A stretch of 64,000 bases of DNA from Coptis chinensis. Taxonomy: Eukaryota; Streptophyta; Magnoliopsida; Ranunculales; Ranunculaceae. Under the pieces are notes generated by a model. That model had not been told where the DNA came from. It worked only from the letters and a program-made list of their open reading frames with translations, and ran no database searches. Both the position numbers and the translations under genes were made by a program. This document shows positions 36,097-46,291 of the stretch, piece by piece; the first letter of the stretch is position 1; each line of letters begins with the position of its first letter. The stretch lies in assembly GCA_015680905.1 (NCBI GenBank), contig JADFTS010000078.1:1-64000 (forward strand), given 5' to 3'.

Positions 36097-37257
36097 CTAG
36101 CCATGTGATGAAGATGGACCCTGAGATGGAGATTGGTTCTGGGATGCAGAATGGTTTGAGCCATCTGTCCTTCGGCGACGACGCTCATGCCTCTCAGACT
36201 CGTCTGAAATAGAGTCCTGCAGGGGTGGCATGCGTCGTAGCATCTCTTCTTGGAACACGCACTGTGCTTCCATCTCAGCCTTTAGTACTATATAGTGGTC
36301 CTCTTGGCGCTGGTGTATAGTCTCCATATTATACCAGATATCTTCTTGATGTTTTGCTACTACTTCAAAGTTCGTCTGAAGGTTTGCCTGGTTTTTCGGA
36401 ACTATCATCTGCCTATGTCGTATATCTTCACAAATGGCATAAACGCACCGCAAGCTAGTGTGCAACACTTGCATGCGTTCTACATTAGAGCTACACCTAT
36501 CCAGAGCATCTTCATCCAACCATGTCATATCCTCCCCTTCATCCTCCGACTCAACTACATCATTTCTCGGCAACTACCAAGTCTTTTGGATGCAATCCGT
36601 GTAAATAGTTTCATTTGAATGCAACTTGATCATAATAGGAGTCGATTTTTTAACAGCTCTAAAAGAGAGCATGATCTTAGTAATCAATATGGGAAAAGGC
36701 GCAATGCTCTTCCCGACTCCTCTAATCACATTTAAAATTAACTCGAGGATGCATAAATTATACTTATTTGTCTGCAAAATCCAGAGAATATGCAGGCATT
36801 GCAGGCCAATGTCGCTGACTTTTTCTTTGTTGAGGACGTTCCTACCAATCCACTGAGCTACCGCCAGTTGATTGGTTCTCAAGGTTGACTGTCGGACGTA
36901 ATGAGAGCTCGGATTGTACTCACCCTTCGTGACAGTGTCTCTCATCAAAGTAGGAACTCCAGTATACTGAGATTCCTGAATTGTAGTTTCTAGGTTGTCT
37001 TTCGGCGTCACGCCTAACAGCTCAGCCAACAACTGTCGCGTTACCTCCCTCCTCGTTCCTGCTACCTTTATGAAAATCCTATTTCCCTCGAATTCTCGCT
37101 TCTTATAAAACTGTTCGACCAAATCATAGTGATAGAACTCATCAGTCAAGTACCAGAGTTTATTCCAATCCCTCCTAATCATCTCCGCTTCATAGAATGG
37201 CGCGAAGCGGTCGGGCTTAAATGCTTGTTCCGGCAAAATTCTTCGTCTTTGCGCCAT
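36097..37257 (-). pseudogene. Athila 1 env-position ORF 3
   Basis: One frame of about 386 codons from ATG at 37257, interrupted by a single TAG at 36576-36574. The first 227 residues include FAPFYEAEMIRRDWNKLWYL, DLVEQFYKKREFEGNRIF and TRREVTRQLLAELLGV, the putative-plant-transposon-protein pattern. The second element has a clear homologue at 56964-56364 (FAPFFDHEIHSRGWESLLY, DLVMKFY, REVT). The last 158 residues are charged, with RHERRRRRTDG near the end as a possible nuclear signal and a Ser/Gln-rich tail. It sits where env lies in retroviruses but shows no membrane segment. Confidence 0.65.
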
Positions 37258-38290
37258 TGAAGTTTATGAAACAACAATTGGTTTTGTAGACTGTGGAGGA
37301 GGCGAGTTTAATGAAGAGCACTTAAAAATAGTGTTGGTGGCGATGGTGGTTGCGGTGGCAGGTTAGAACTTGGATTGTCGGGTGTTTTCTTGGTGGAAAC
37401 GGTTGGAGATTGGTATTATTGTTTTAACAGTGGGCGTGGGTGGTCTTTTTTAGTATTATAATTTTTGTTTTAATTTGGTTGCTAGGTTTTGTTTTTTTTA
37501 AATTGTTAATGGCGGTTTTGAGAAAGGAAACCGACTGTTTGCGTTTTTGGAAAGGAAGGGGACGCATGTGCCACGCACGTGCGTGCGGTTTTGGGCCCAA
37601 GCCCAATTCGAATTCCAAACTTTTTCGATATTTTGCGCAATTTCAAATTCAATTTGCCGCTTCGTTACTGGTCCGATTTTGGCGAATGAGTTATGGAAAT
37701 GATTAGTAGAGAATTTCCAATCCAATGATCCATAAAACACTCAATTCCAACCATGGGTGACGTATAAGAAGATGGAAAACACCTCGAAGTGAGTGTGTGA
37801 CGTAAGTTATGCGAACGAAGGGAATTTAAGTTATAGATAACGTCAACCCGAATGAACTATGATTAACGGGCCTAAGCAACACAAATGAAAAGTTTGAGCA
37901 ATCCGGATGGAAAGACCGACTGCCCACCCCCAAACAAATTTTTAAACACAAAATTTGTTTTCAACGTGGGTCTTTTAACGTCAGATTCCCAGGACTTGTT
38001 GGATTGCTATTTTTATGATTTTTATGATTTTTATGATTTTTTTTTTTTTTTAAATTTTTATAATAGTTTATTATAAGAAAAACGAAAAACAATAAATACA
38101 TAATTCACACCATAGAGGAACATGACTCAAAAACCGAGAAAACATGCAAATGTGGAAAACGTGAATTATGTGCAACGTGGACTTAGGATCCGGTACTTAC
38201 AGCCACACACTCCATAGGGAGGGCCCGGTTACCTGAATGGTGCACTTACCAGTATATGGAAATGAAAGGTAGTACACTAACAAACAAAGG
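37258..38290. other. Non-coding region between integrase and ORF 3, Athila 1
   Basis: No sustained frame. It contains TTTTTATGA triplets and a T tract at 38014-38052, and a single copy of the GTCTTTTAACGTCAGATTCC word that is tandemly repeated in the second element. The first ~180 bp after ORF 3 start (37258-37440) are probably a leader. Confidence 0.6.
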
Positions 38291-39549
38291 TCAGTCCTCA
38301 TAGACAGGGTCCAGTAGAAGGACTTCCTCCACATACGGGGACGATAGCTCGTGGAAATATTTTAAACGTTGACCATTGACTTGAAAGGTACTGTTGTCCT
38401 TGGGATTTACTAAGGTGATTGCCCCGTAAGGGGTGACTTCAGTAACTAGAAAAGGACCAGACCAACGGGTTTTTAATTTCCTTGGAAAAATATGTAGATG
38501 AGAGTTGTAAAGCAAAACCTATTGACCTACGACAAACTCTTTGCGCAAGATATGCTTATCATGAACACGTTTCATGTTAGCTTTATAATCCTTCTCGAGA
38601 TCGTAAGAAACGCTACGGATTTCTTCAAGCTCATTCAATTGCAACTTGCGTTTGACACCCGTCTCATCAATATTAAAGTTAAGGCTTTTTATAGCCCACA
38701 GGGCACGGTGCTCTAATTCAACGGGCAAATGACAAGGTTTACCAAATACAAGTCTAAAGGGAGACATACTTATAGGAGTTTTGAAAGCAGTCCTATACGC
38801 CCATAAGGCATTAGATAGACGCTTCGACCAGTCTTTCCTATCAGGATTAACAGTTGTTTCTAAGATCTTTTTTATTTCCCTATTATAAACTTCTACTTGT
38901 TCGCTAGTTTGTAGATGATAAGGAGTTGCTACCTTATGTGTAACTCCATACTTTTTTACTAGAGATGCAACAACCCTGTTGCAAAAATGTGTTCCACCAT
39001 CACTAATGATGGGTTTAGGGATGCTAAAACGACATAAAATATACTCCTTGACAAAGAACACAACTGTCTTATGGTCATTGCTACGGCAAGCCATGGCCTC
39101 TATCCATTTAGACACGTAGTCGATGGCAACTAGAATATAAATGTAGCCGTGGGAAACAGGAAAGGGACCCATGAAATCAATGCCCCAAACATAAAAAATT
39201 TCTACTACCATGATTGGATTTAATGGCATCATATTACGCTTCGTGATTCGCCCAAGTTGTTGGCAACGAATACACGTCTTGCAATGCACTTGGGCATCCT
39301 TAAAAAGGGTAGGCCAATAAAATCCACATTGAAGAACTTTAGCAGCTGTTTTCATCCCACTAAAATGGCCACCACACTCTTTGTCATGGCAGAACGATAG
39401 AATTTCATTATATTCCCACTGGGGAATACAACGACGAATAATCTGATCCGCACAATACTTAAAAAGGTAGGGCTCATCCCAGTAGTATAACTTAACTCTG
39501 GCCAAGAACTTCTTATGTTCATTTCTTGACCAATCATAAGGAATAACAT
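38291..39549 (-). pseudogene. Athila 1 integrase
   Basis: Integrase of the pol polyprotein, almost one frame: 39505-38519 and 38515-38291, split by TAG at 38521-38519. The HHCC zinc-binding part ([10 protein letters not shown] ... CIRCQ) is near 39390-39260. Catalytic D in GIDFMGPFP (about 39185), D in IISDGGTHF (about 39010) and E in [16 protein letters not shown] (about 38895) are all visible. The C-terminal GPF/Y-like segment TRWSGPFLV is near 38470. The enzyme would process LTR ends and join them to target DNA. The stop and the damaged upstream frame make it non-functional as read. Confidence 0.88.
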
Positions 39550-39857
39550 CAGCCGCTAAATAATTTACAATGTCAGCATACCATGGTGCTGAAAAAATAG
39601 CATACAGATGCTCATCAGGAAAAGAGTCCGGGATGAACTTAGTATCACTATCATCGTCGTTTGTAAGTCTAGATAAGTGGTTGACAACTATGTTTTCGAC
39701 CCCTCTTTTGTCTTTTATTTCTAATGTGAACTCTTGTAGGAGAAGAATCCATTGGATTAATCTCTGCTTAGCATCCTTCTTTGCAAGAAGGTACCTAAGG
39801 GCTGCATGGTGCGTGTAAACTAAAGTTTAGAACCAACCAAATAAGGACGAAACTTAT

Positions 39858-40358
39858 CTAAAGCATAAACCACAGACTAAGAATTCTTTTTTCAGTAGTT
39901 GTATAATTCCGTTGAGCATCGTTTAAGGTTTTACTAGCATAATAAATAAATGTGGACTTATTATCTAGTTTTTGTCCTAAGACAAACACCAACCGCATAA
40001 TCACTAGCATCACACATGAGTCGAAAGGTTTAGACCAATCGGGAGGCTGTATAATTGGTGCAGAGGTTAAGGTGGCTTTTAAGGTGTCAAAAGCCTGCTT
40101 ACAGTTAAAATTAAAATCAAAGATGACATCCTTTAAAAGCAGATTAGTTAAAGGCCTAGCTATTTTCGAGAAATCTTTAATAAAGCGCCTATAAAAACCT
40201 GCATGTCCTAGAAAGGCTTTAATGTCACGGACAGTCCGTGGTATAGGTAGAGTCGCTATCTTATCTAGTTTGGCCTTATCTAGTTCGATGCCATCACTAG
40301 ATACAATGTGACCTAGTACTATGCCCTTTTTTTTACCATGAAATGACAATTTTTCCAA
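39858..40358 (-). pseudogene. Athila 1 RT connection and RNase H region
   Basis: Continues the RT in another frame after a homopolymer frameshift at 40325-40332. GIVLGHIVSSDGIELDKAK and FLGHAGFYRRFIKDFSKIARPL mark the RT thumb, and FIYYASKTLNDAQRNYTTTEK the RNase H region. The frame is garbled around 40020-39985, where the first catalytic Asp segment of RNase H is expected, and ends at 39858. The remainder to 39550 is further disrupted. Confidence 0.8.
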
Positions 40359-41485
40359 TTTAAAATGAGGCTCTTTTCTTCACACCGTGTCAAAACCTTA
40401 GACAGGTTAGACAAGCAATCTGTGAAAGAGTCTCCATAGATAGAAAAGTCATCCATGAATACTTCCATGAAGCGTTCTACCATGTCACTAAATATATGAA
40501 GCATACATCGCTAGAAGGTACTAGGAGCATTACAAAGGCCAAAAGGCATTCGTTTATAGGCGTATGTTCCAAAGGGACATGTGAAGGTAGTCTTTTCTTG
40601 GTCATCAATATCAATAATAATTTGGAAATAGCCAGAGTAGCCATCCAGAAAACAATAAAAAGCATGACCAGCTAGACGTTCTAGCATTTGATCTATAAAA
40701 GGTAAAGGAAAATGATCCTTTCGTGTCATAGCATTTAAACATCTGTAATCAATACAAATCCTCCATTTAATAGGTCCTTGTGTAAAAACATAGTCACCTT
40801 TAGCATCACGTACCATGGTAATTCCTGATTTCTTAGGAACTACATGAATGGGACTTACCCATTCGCTATCGGAGATTGGGTATATGATACCCGCGTCGAG
40901 TAACCGTAAGACTTCTTCCCTAACCACCTCTTTCATGGCAGGGTTCAGGCGACGATGAGGTTCGCGAGAAGTCTTTGCGTTATCCTCTAAATGGATACGA
41001 TGAGTGCACACCTCGGGGTTATTAATTCCCTTAATGTCGGCTAGGGACCAACCAATCGCCGAACGATGTTCTCTAATCACCCTGATTAAACGTGTCTCCT
41101 CATCCTTAGATAACAGAGAAGATATAATAACCGGATGACTACCATCCGGATCAAGTTGAATATATTTTAGCTCCGGAGGGAGAGGTTTAAGCACTGTGGT
41201 GGGAGGAATATCGATAAATGTTTCTTCTGGGTCCTCATCTTGCGTAATGAATACTTGCTTAGGTGGCAAGTCTTCATACTCAGTATGTGGGGCAACCGAA
41301 GGTTCTACGATAGGTGTAGACTCAAAGATGGTGTTGACTTCCTTTAAGTAGGAGTCATTGACAAAATCTGAAGTTCCAAAAGAAAGGAATTTATACATAT
41401 GGTTTTCGGGAAACGTGTTGTTAAAATAATCTTGAGCTAAGCTCTCGATCATACTGACCTCTCCATCTACAGACGAATCTGGTAA
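40319..41485 (-). pseudogene. Athila 1 reverse transcriptase
   Basis: The RT runs from about 41452. It has EWVSPIHVVPKKSG (near 40870), WRICIDYRCLNAMTRKDHFPLPFIDQ, FCFLDG-type motif A (CFLDGYSGYFQI) and GTYAYKRMPFGLCNAPSTF, then TAG at 40513-40511 and, in the same frame, MLHIFSDMVERFMEVFMDDFSIYG with the catalytic F-M-D-D. The stop replaces a Gln found in the second element. The frame is lost after CHFMVKK at an A8 tract. The N-terminal ~150 residues before the RT core are acidic, as in other Athila-type pol proteins. Confidence 0.88.
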
Positions 41486-42448
41486 CTATTTCATCATTTT
41501 AAAAACATTCACTTCAACAGAAAGATGGCCAAAAGATAAGGACATCTTACCATCGCGGCAATTTATAAGCGCGTTGGCAGTTGCCAAGAAGGGACGCCCT
41601 AAGATGATCGGAACAGAGTCATTAGCGACTTTTGTATCGAGAATCACAAAATCAGCAGGATAGTAGAAATCCTGAACCTTGACAAGCACGTTTTCCACTA
41701 CGCCCTTAGGATACTTAATTGACCGGTCCGCTAACTACAACGTCATTTTTGTAGGTTGCATTTCCTGTAGACCTATTTGTTTATATAAATAAAATGGGAG
41801 TAAGTTAACACTTGCCCCCAGGTCTAATAAAGCGGTCGTCGTGTGGGAATCTCCTAAGGTGCATTTTACAGTAGGACGACCAGGGTCCTTGTACTTAACA
41901 ATTCCATTATTTTCTGATAAAGTTGGGAACTGTTCAGTTAGAAAGGCGTCTTTAGGTATATTGGTCTTACGCCTAGTAGTGCACAACTCCTTAAGAAACT
42001 TAGCATGATTAGGTAGCCTTTTAATAGCTTTGAGAAAGGGAAGGTTTATCGTTAGATTTTTGAAAACGTTCCTAATCTCCTCAAAGTTCGTATCCCTGGT
42101 TAGCATGGCTAATTTCTGGAGAAACGGTGGTTTTTCTCTATATTTGGCGTATGGCTCAACTGGATGTCTAACCTTGGCTATGTGTTTCTTAGGTTGTGGT
42201 TTAACTCGTACCTCTACAGTGGTAGGCTCTTCAGTTTCTGTTTCGGTATCTAGTTCAATATCCAGTGTAGGGAGTACTGATGGGGTAACTATAGGCATAG
42301 TTACTTTGTTATCTACCACTCTTCCAGAACGGAGAGTGGTGATGACGTTTAGCTCTCCTACGGTTGTATTATCCGTACTAGTATTACCGTTCATTTCAAA
42401 GGCTGTGTTTGTTATTTTCGGATTAGGTATCGCTTGACCTGGAAACAC
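41486..42448 (-). pseudogene. Athila 1 aspartic protease region
   Basis: Same frame as gag and RT. The protease core has ALLDLGASVNLLP (about 41830-41795; the usual DTGA/DSGA triad reads DLGA here), then PIILGRPFLATANALI (about 41610-41565). A TAG at 41737-41735 and another at 41488-41486 interrupt it; both take the place of Gln in the second element. Upstream residues (42448-41950) form the gag-protease linker with LPNHAKFLKELCTTRRK. The enzyme would cut the Gag-Pol polyprotein. Confidence 0.82.
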
Positions 42449-42463
42449 ACCTTTTGGTTGTAT

Positions 42464-43924
42464 TTATTCTTGGGCTAATTGTTGTATGCCCTGATTTATA
42501 GATTGTAAAATCTGTTGGTTTGATTGAGTCATGGATTGGAAAAGTTGTTGGGTAACTTGTATAAAGGCGTCGATACGATCCGGTTGTGTAGGTGTAGTAG
42601 TCACAGGTGGTGCAACTGGAACTATCTCTCGTTGATTATTTTTGGGCGGGTTGTGATAGTTATTATTGTTAACCGGAACGATACCTCTATTGGTATTATA
42701 ATTATTATAATTATTCTGACCTTGTGCTTGACCTTGTCGTGGTTGCACTTGGTTGTTATAATTATTATAATTCCCCTGACCTTGTCCTTGTCCTTGCCTA
42801 GGTGGAGCTTGGTTATAATTGTTTGCTTGCCTAACGTTTTGATTATTGTACCCTGGAGGTGTTACTTGTTGATTATTTCTCCAACTGAAGTTGGGATGTT
42901 GTCTCCAAGGGGCGTTAGGAATAGGATAGTTATTAATAGAGCAAACATTATCTTGTTCTGGTGGTTGTTGTTCATAAGCTAGAGGACAATAAGAGTCGGG
43001 ATGCTCAGGACTCAAACAGAAATTACATGGGTTGGAGTTGGCATTCATGACGGGGATAGACTTTTGTTGTACAGAAATGGCCTTTACCTTTTTAGTAAGA
43101 GATTCGATTAAATTTTTAAGTTCTGGGTCGGGTCTCATCTCAAACATACCGGTGGCCTTAACTATTGAAGAAGAACTAGCAGAGCGGGGGATATCATCAC
43201 TACCCCCCCAATTATTATTGTGCTTAGTTTGATCTTCTAAAAATTTGTAAGCCTCCGAGGCTCCTTTATTTAGGAAACTACCCCCATTCATTATGTCAAG
43301 GACTTCTTTATGGTGGTGTAGAAGTCCTTTGAAAAAGGCACGAACTAACGTGTCTTTCGCTAGGTTATGATGTGGACACTCTATAAGGAGATCGGTAAAA
43401 CGATTCCAAGCCTCAGAAAATGATTCATGAGGATTTTGTCGAAAGAAATGAATCTTGGAAAGCATCTTATCCGTTTTTAGGGGTGGGTAAAAATGTTCCA
43501 TAAACAGTTGAACAAGTTTAGCCCACGAGTCCACAGAATTAGGCGCTTGGGCAGTTAACCAAGACGCCGCCTTATCGGCTAAGGTGAAAGGGAATACCCT
43601 CAGTTTAATTTGTTTTGCACCAACCGTAGGATGGTGGAATGTTGTTAGGACTTGTTCAATCCTACGTATGTGTTGATAAGGTTTTTCATGGTCTAAACCA
43701 TGAAAAACGGGTAACAAATTAAAAATATTTAGGGGGATTCGAAAATCCCTCACTGGGTCTGCTAGAACGATGCAAGATTTGGGACTATCGCTCAAGGCTT
43801 TGTAGAGAAGTCGAGAGGGGAGCTCTCTTTCTTCACCATTATATCGTGGTGTGTGTGGAATAGTAGCTAGAGGTGTAATGGGTGGTATACTAGATAGACG
43901 TGTTTGTCGACGTTGCCGTGATAA
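42464..43924 (-). pseudogene. Athila 1 Gag
   Basis: The capsid-type retrotransposon gag domain lies at about 43740-43200 (YQHIRRIEQVLTTFHHPTV, WLTAQAPNSVDSWAKLVQLF, HESFSEAWNRFTDLL). A zinc knuckle CNFCLSPEHPDSYC (CX2CX4HX4C) lies near 43030-42985, then a long Asn/Gln/Pro-rich tail (42950-42520). The frame stays open upstream to a stop at 43927-43925, but I see no ATG between that stop and the capsid region, so initiation would have to be non-AUG or the start has mutated. It ends in TAA at 42466-42464 and then continues in frame into the protease. Confidence 0.85.
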
Positions 43925-43927
43925 TTA

Positions 43928-44468
43928 CGTTAGTTGTTTTTCTTCGACCGGACCTTAATCTCATGCAAGACTAAGTCGAACTTAACTAAACATGCAACAC
44001 TCCAAACAATTCTCGATATACTAGTATAAACCTCTACCGAGATAATGAGGTGTAGAAGAAAGGAATACCGACAAGGCCCTTGCTTCGCTTATGAATAGCG
44101 TCTTGTTCACGCGTGTTCAGTGTATATAACAAGTTAAAACACTGAAAAACTTGAAGAAATGGAAGTTTGAAACAAACCTGTGAAATCGGGCAATTTCAAC
44201 CCGGCGAGCGCATTGCGCTCGTATGGAAAATGTGTCGCGCTTAGGTGTAGACTTGAGTCCGCAGGTCGTTAAGCGGGCCGCGCTCAAGGTCCAGCGTGAT
44301 AAGCGTGGGTCGGCTCGCCCGAGCGAAAGTGCTTCCGTGCAAATTTTCTTTGAACTTGCGGTTTAAAAGCGGGCGACCACAGTTAGAATCAAACAAGGGT
44401 AGGTGGGTGAAATGGGACTTTAGGAAGACTAATAATTCTACGAAAACAATGCAAAAGTAAACTAAGAT
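43928..44468. other. Athila 1 leader between PBS and gag
   Basis: About 540 bp, with a GC-rich patch at 44200-44340 (GCGCTC, GGGCCGCGC words). No coding signal. It is the expected place for packaging signals; nothing specific can be identified. Confidence 0.5.
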
Positions 44469-44481
44469 GGCAGTGGCGCCA
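44469..44481 (-). other. Primer-binding site, tRNA-Asp type
   Basis: On the minus strand TGGCGCCACTGCC follows the LTR after AA. It is complementary to the 3' end of the tRNA-Asp-like sequence at 30930-30942 except at two positions. The first seven bases pair perfectly with GGCGCCA. Confidence 0.88.
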
Positions 44482-44483
44482 TT

Positions 44484-46028
44484 TGATAAACATAAAAAGT
44501 GAGTGTTTTACCTACGAAATAAAGTGATGAACTCTAAACGCAAGTAAAACTACGATTTCCGAAATGTGTTTATCAAGTTTATTCTACTCTCAAATCAATT
44601 GAACAGAGTTGGAATAGAAGATTCGTTCCACTCCTAGTTCTTTGCACTGGTTGTTTTCTAAGATCTATTACTCTTACTAAAGTCTATGAGAGATTTACGA
44701 GGGGAATTATACTAAAAATACACGATAATTTAAATAACAATATATTGAAATTTGACTACGAAAGCTACGGAAATACGATTGTTTTTGAATCTAGATAAAG
44801 GATTAGAGGGGATTTGAATCCACCTCGAATCCAACTTAATAACCTAGCATAGATTGTTGTATCTCAATTCTTATGTTCTTACGGCAAGAATTTCGAGTTC
44901 TAATCCCTAGTGTTCGTGACATTTCTACCACAAACTAACTAGCATGTGAGGTCGTCCACCCATTCTCATGGCGAATCACGACCTTCTAGAGTGGAATAGA
45001 TGCTACAATATTTCTACACTACACAACTAAGTTTTCATCAAAGCTTCATCAACCCCTCTAATGGAGGTTTTAGCCTTGATTCATCAAACCATCATTTTCC
45101 ATTGCATTATAACTAAACATCATGTTAAACTTCTAACTTAACTAAATTAACTAACAATGTTTCAATCTACTTAAACTACGAAATGATAATCAACAAGAAT
45201 TAAAACTAATTAAGTAATGGAAATGAGCTAGAATTGAAATTAGATCTATAATGTAAATAACAAAAATGAAATTGAATAATAACTACTTTATTTATCTAAT
45301 CAATCAAGAACAATGATTCAAGAACTTAATCTAAAACAAGAATTGAAAATGGAACTAACTTAATTAATCTATTGAAAAACTAGATCTAGAATTAATTAAT
45401 GGAGGCTACTAATCTAATCCTTAATCTAGGTTTAGTTATCTACTACTATCTACTATTAACAAAGAACTAAGCTTTTGTTTTTATACATTCAGATCCAAAA
45501 ATCGTGCATGGGCTTGGAGCCATGTTTTGGGCCGGAAAATCGGGCCCAAAACCCAATTATTTCAGTCCAGAAAGGGCTCTTCAGCTGCAGTTGGCTTCGA
45601 CAGATGTTTCGTCCACTTCTGCTCCTCTGATTGGGTCAAGGCTTGGACCATTGGAAAGCTCCTTCCGAGCCGGTCGTTTTGACATAAGGTAGGCCAAGTT
45701 CCAAGGTCTGAGTCCAAAGATATGGTCTTCGTAAGTTCTGCTAACTTTGTGTACAGTTTCTCCCCGCGTGGACTTTGACTTTTCAGCTCTTGACCAGGCT
45801 TTACAAAGGCTCTGTCTCCTTGAATCTCGGCCTTTATCACAAAACTTCTTAGCAACCAACCCTTGCTCCGTTATCTCGCTAAAGTGGCACATTTCTGCAC
45901 ATAATGGACTTTGAAGCCTAAAGTGCACAAAAACACGTAATCAGTATTAACTCTTACTTATTATTCACATAATTGGTCTAAAAGTACGATTGTTAAGGGG
46001 TTAAAACTACAGTTTTGGGCTCTTATCA
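44484..46028 (-). repeat. Athila 1 right LTR (5' LTR)
   Basis: 1545 bp, the same ends as the left LTR, with a TATA box at 45485-45478 (minus) that would start the genomic transcript. The outer edge passes cleanly from TTATCA into host sequence. The inner edge is TT and then the PBS. Confidence 0.95.
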
Positions 46029-46271
46029 CTTCTTAAGCATGGTACAGTAACAGCTGCATTCCCTCTATAGGAAATTTCATTCCTACTCTAGAATATCTTT
46101 TTAATGAACCTCCAAAACCCAACTGATTTTTTTTTTTGGCTAAGTCAGCAGTAATGCTTCTATAGATAGATAAAGAAGGATATACATTGTGATCTACTGA
46201 CACAAAACTCACCTTCTGGGTAATGTTTATAGATACATTCCACAGTAACAAGTCAGACCTCAAAACAACAC
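46029..46271. repeat. Right copy of ~245-bp duplicated Athila flank
   Basis: Begins immediately after the terminal CA of the right LTR with CTTCTTAAGC and is collinear with copy A from 12783 onward, continuing into the LINE. The sequence overlaps the left flank instead of being complementary to it. Confidence 0.85.
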
Positions 46272-46291
46272 TATGCTACCTGTCATTAAAC

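Larger units (their letters stand above)
30945..46028 (-). mobile_element. Athila-like Ty3/gypsy retrotransposon 1 (15.1 kb)
   Basis: A complete element in minus orientation: 5' LTR 44484-46028, PBS 44469-44481, gag, protease, RT, RNase H, integrase, two env-position ORFs, PPT 32504-32490, 3' LTR 30945-32489. The pol order PR-RT-RH-IN is Ty3/gypsy. The length, tRNA-Asp [16 protein letters not shown] and [16 protein letters not shown] words, and extra ORFs after integrase fit the Athila lineage. By eye the LTRs differ at roughly 33 of 1545 positions, mostly transitions. No 5-bp target duplication flanks it. Confidence 0.93.

Noticed and set aside
42524-42982. Plus-strand frame rich in Ile and Val opposite Gag
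   Set aside because: Antisense of the Asn/Gln-rich Gag tail; the hydrophobic composition is a codon-complement effect.
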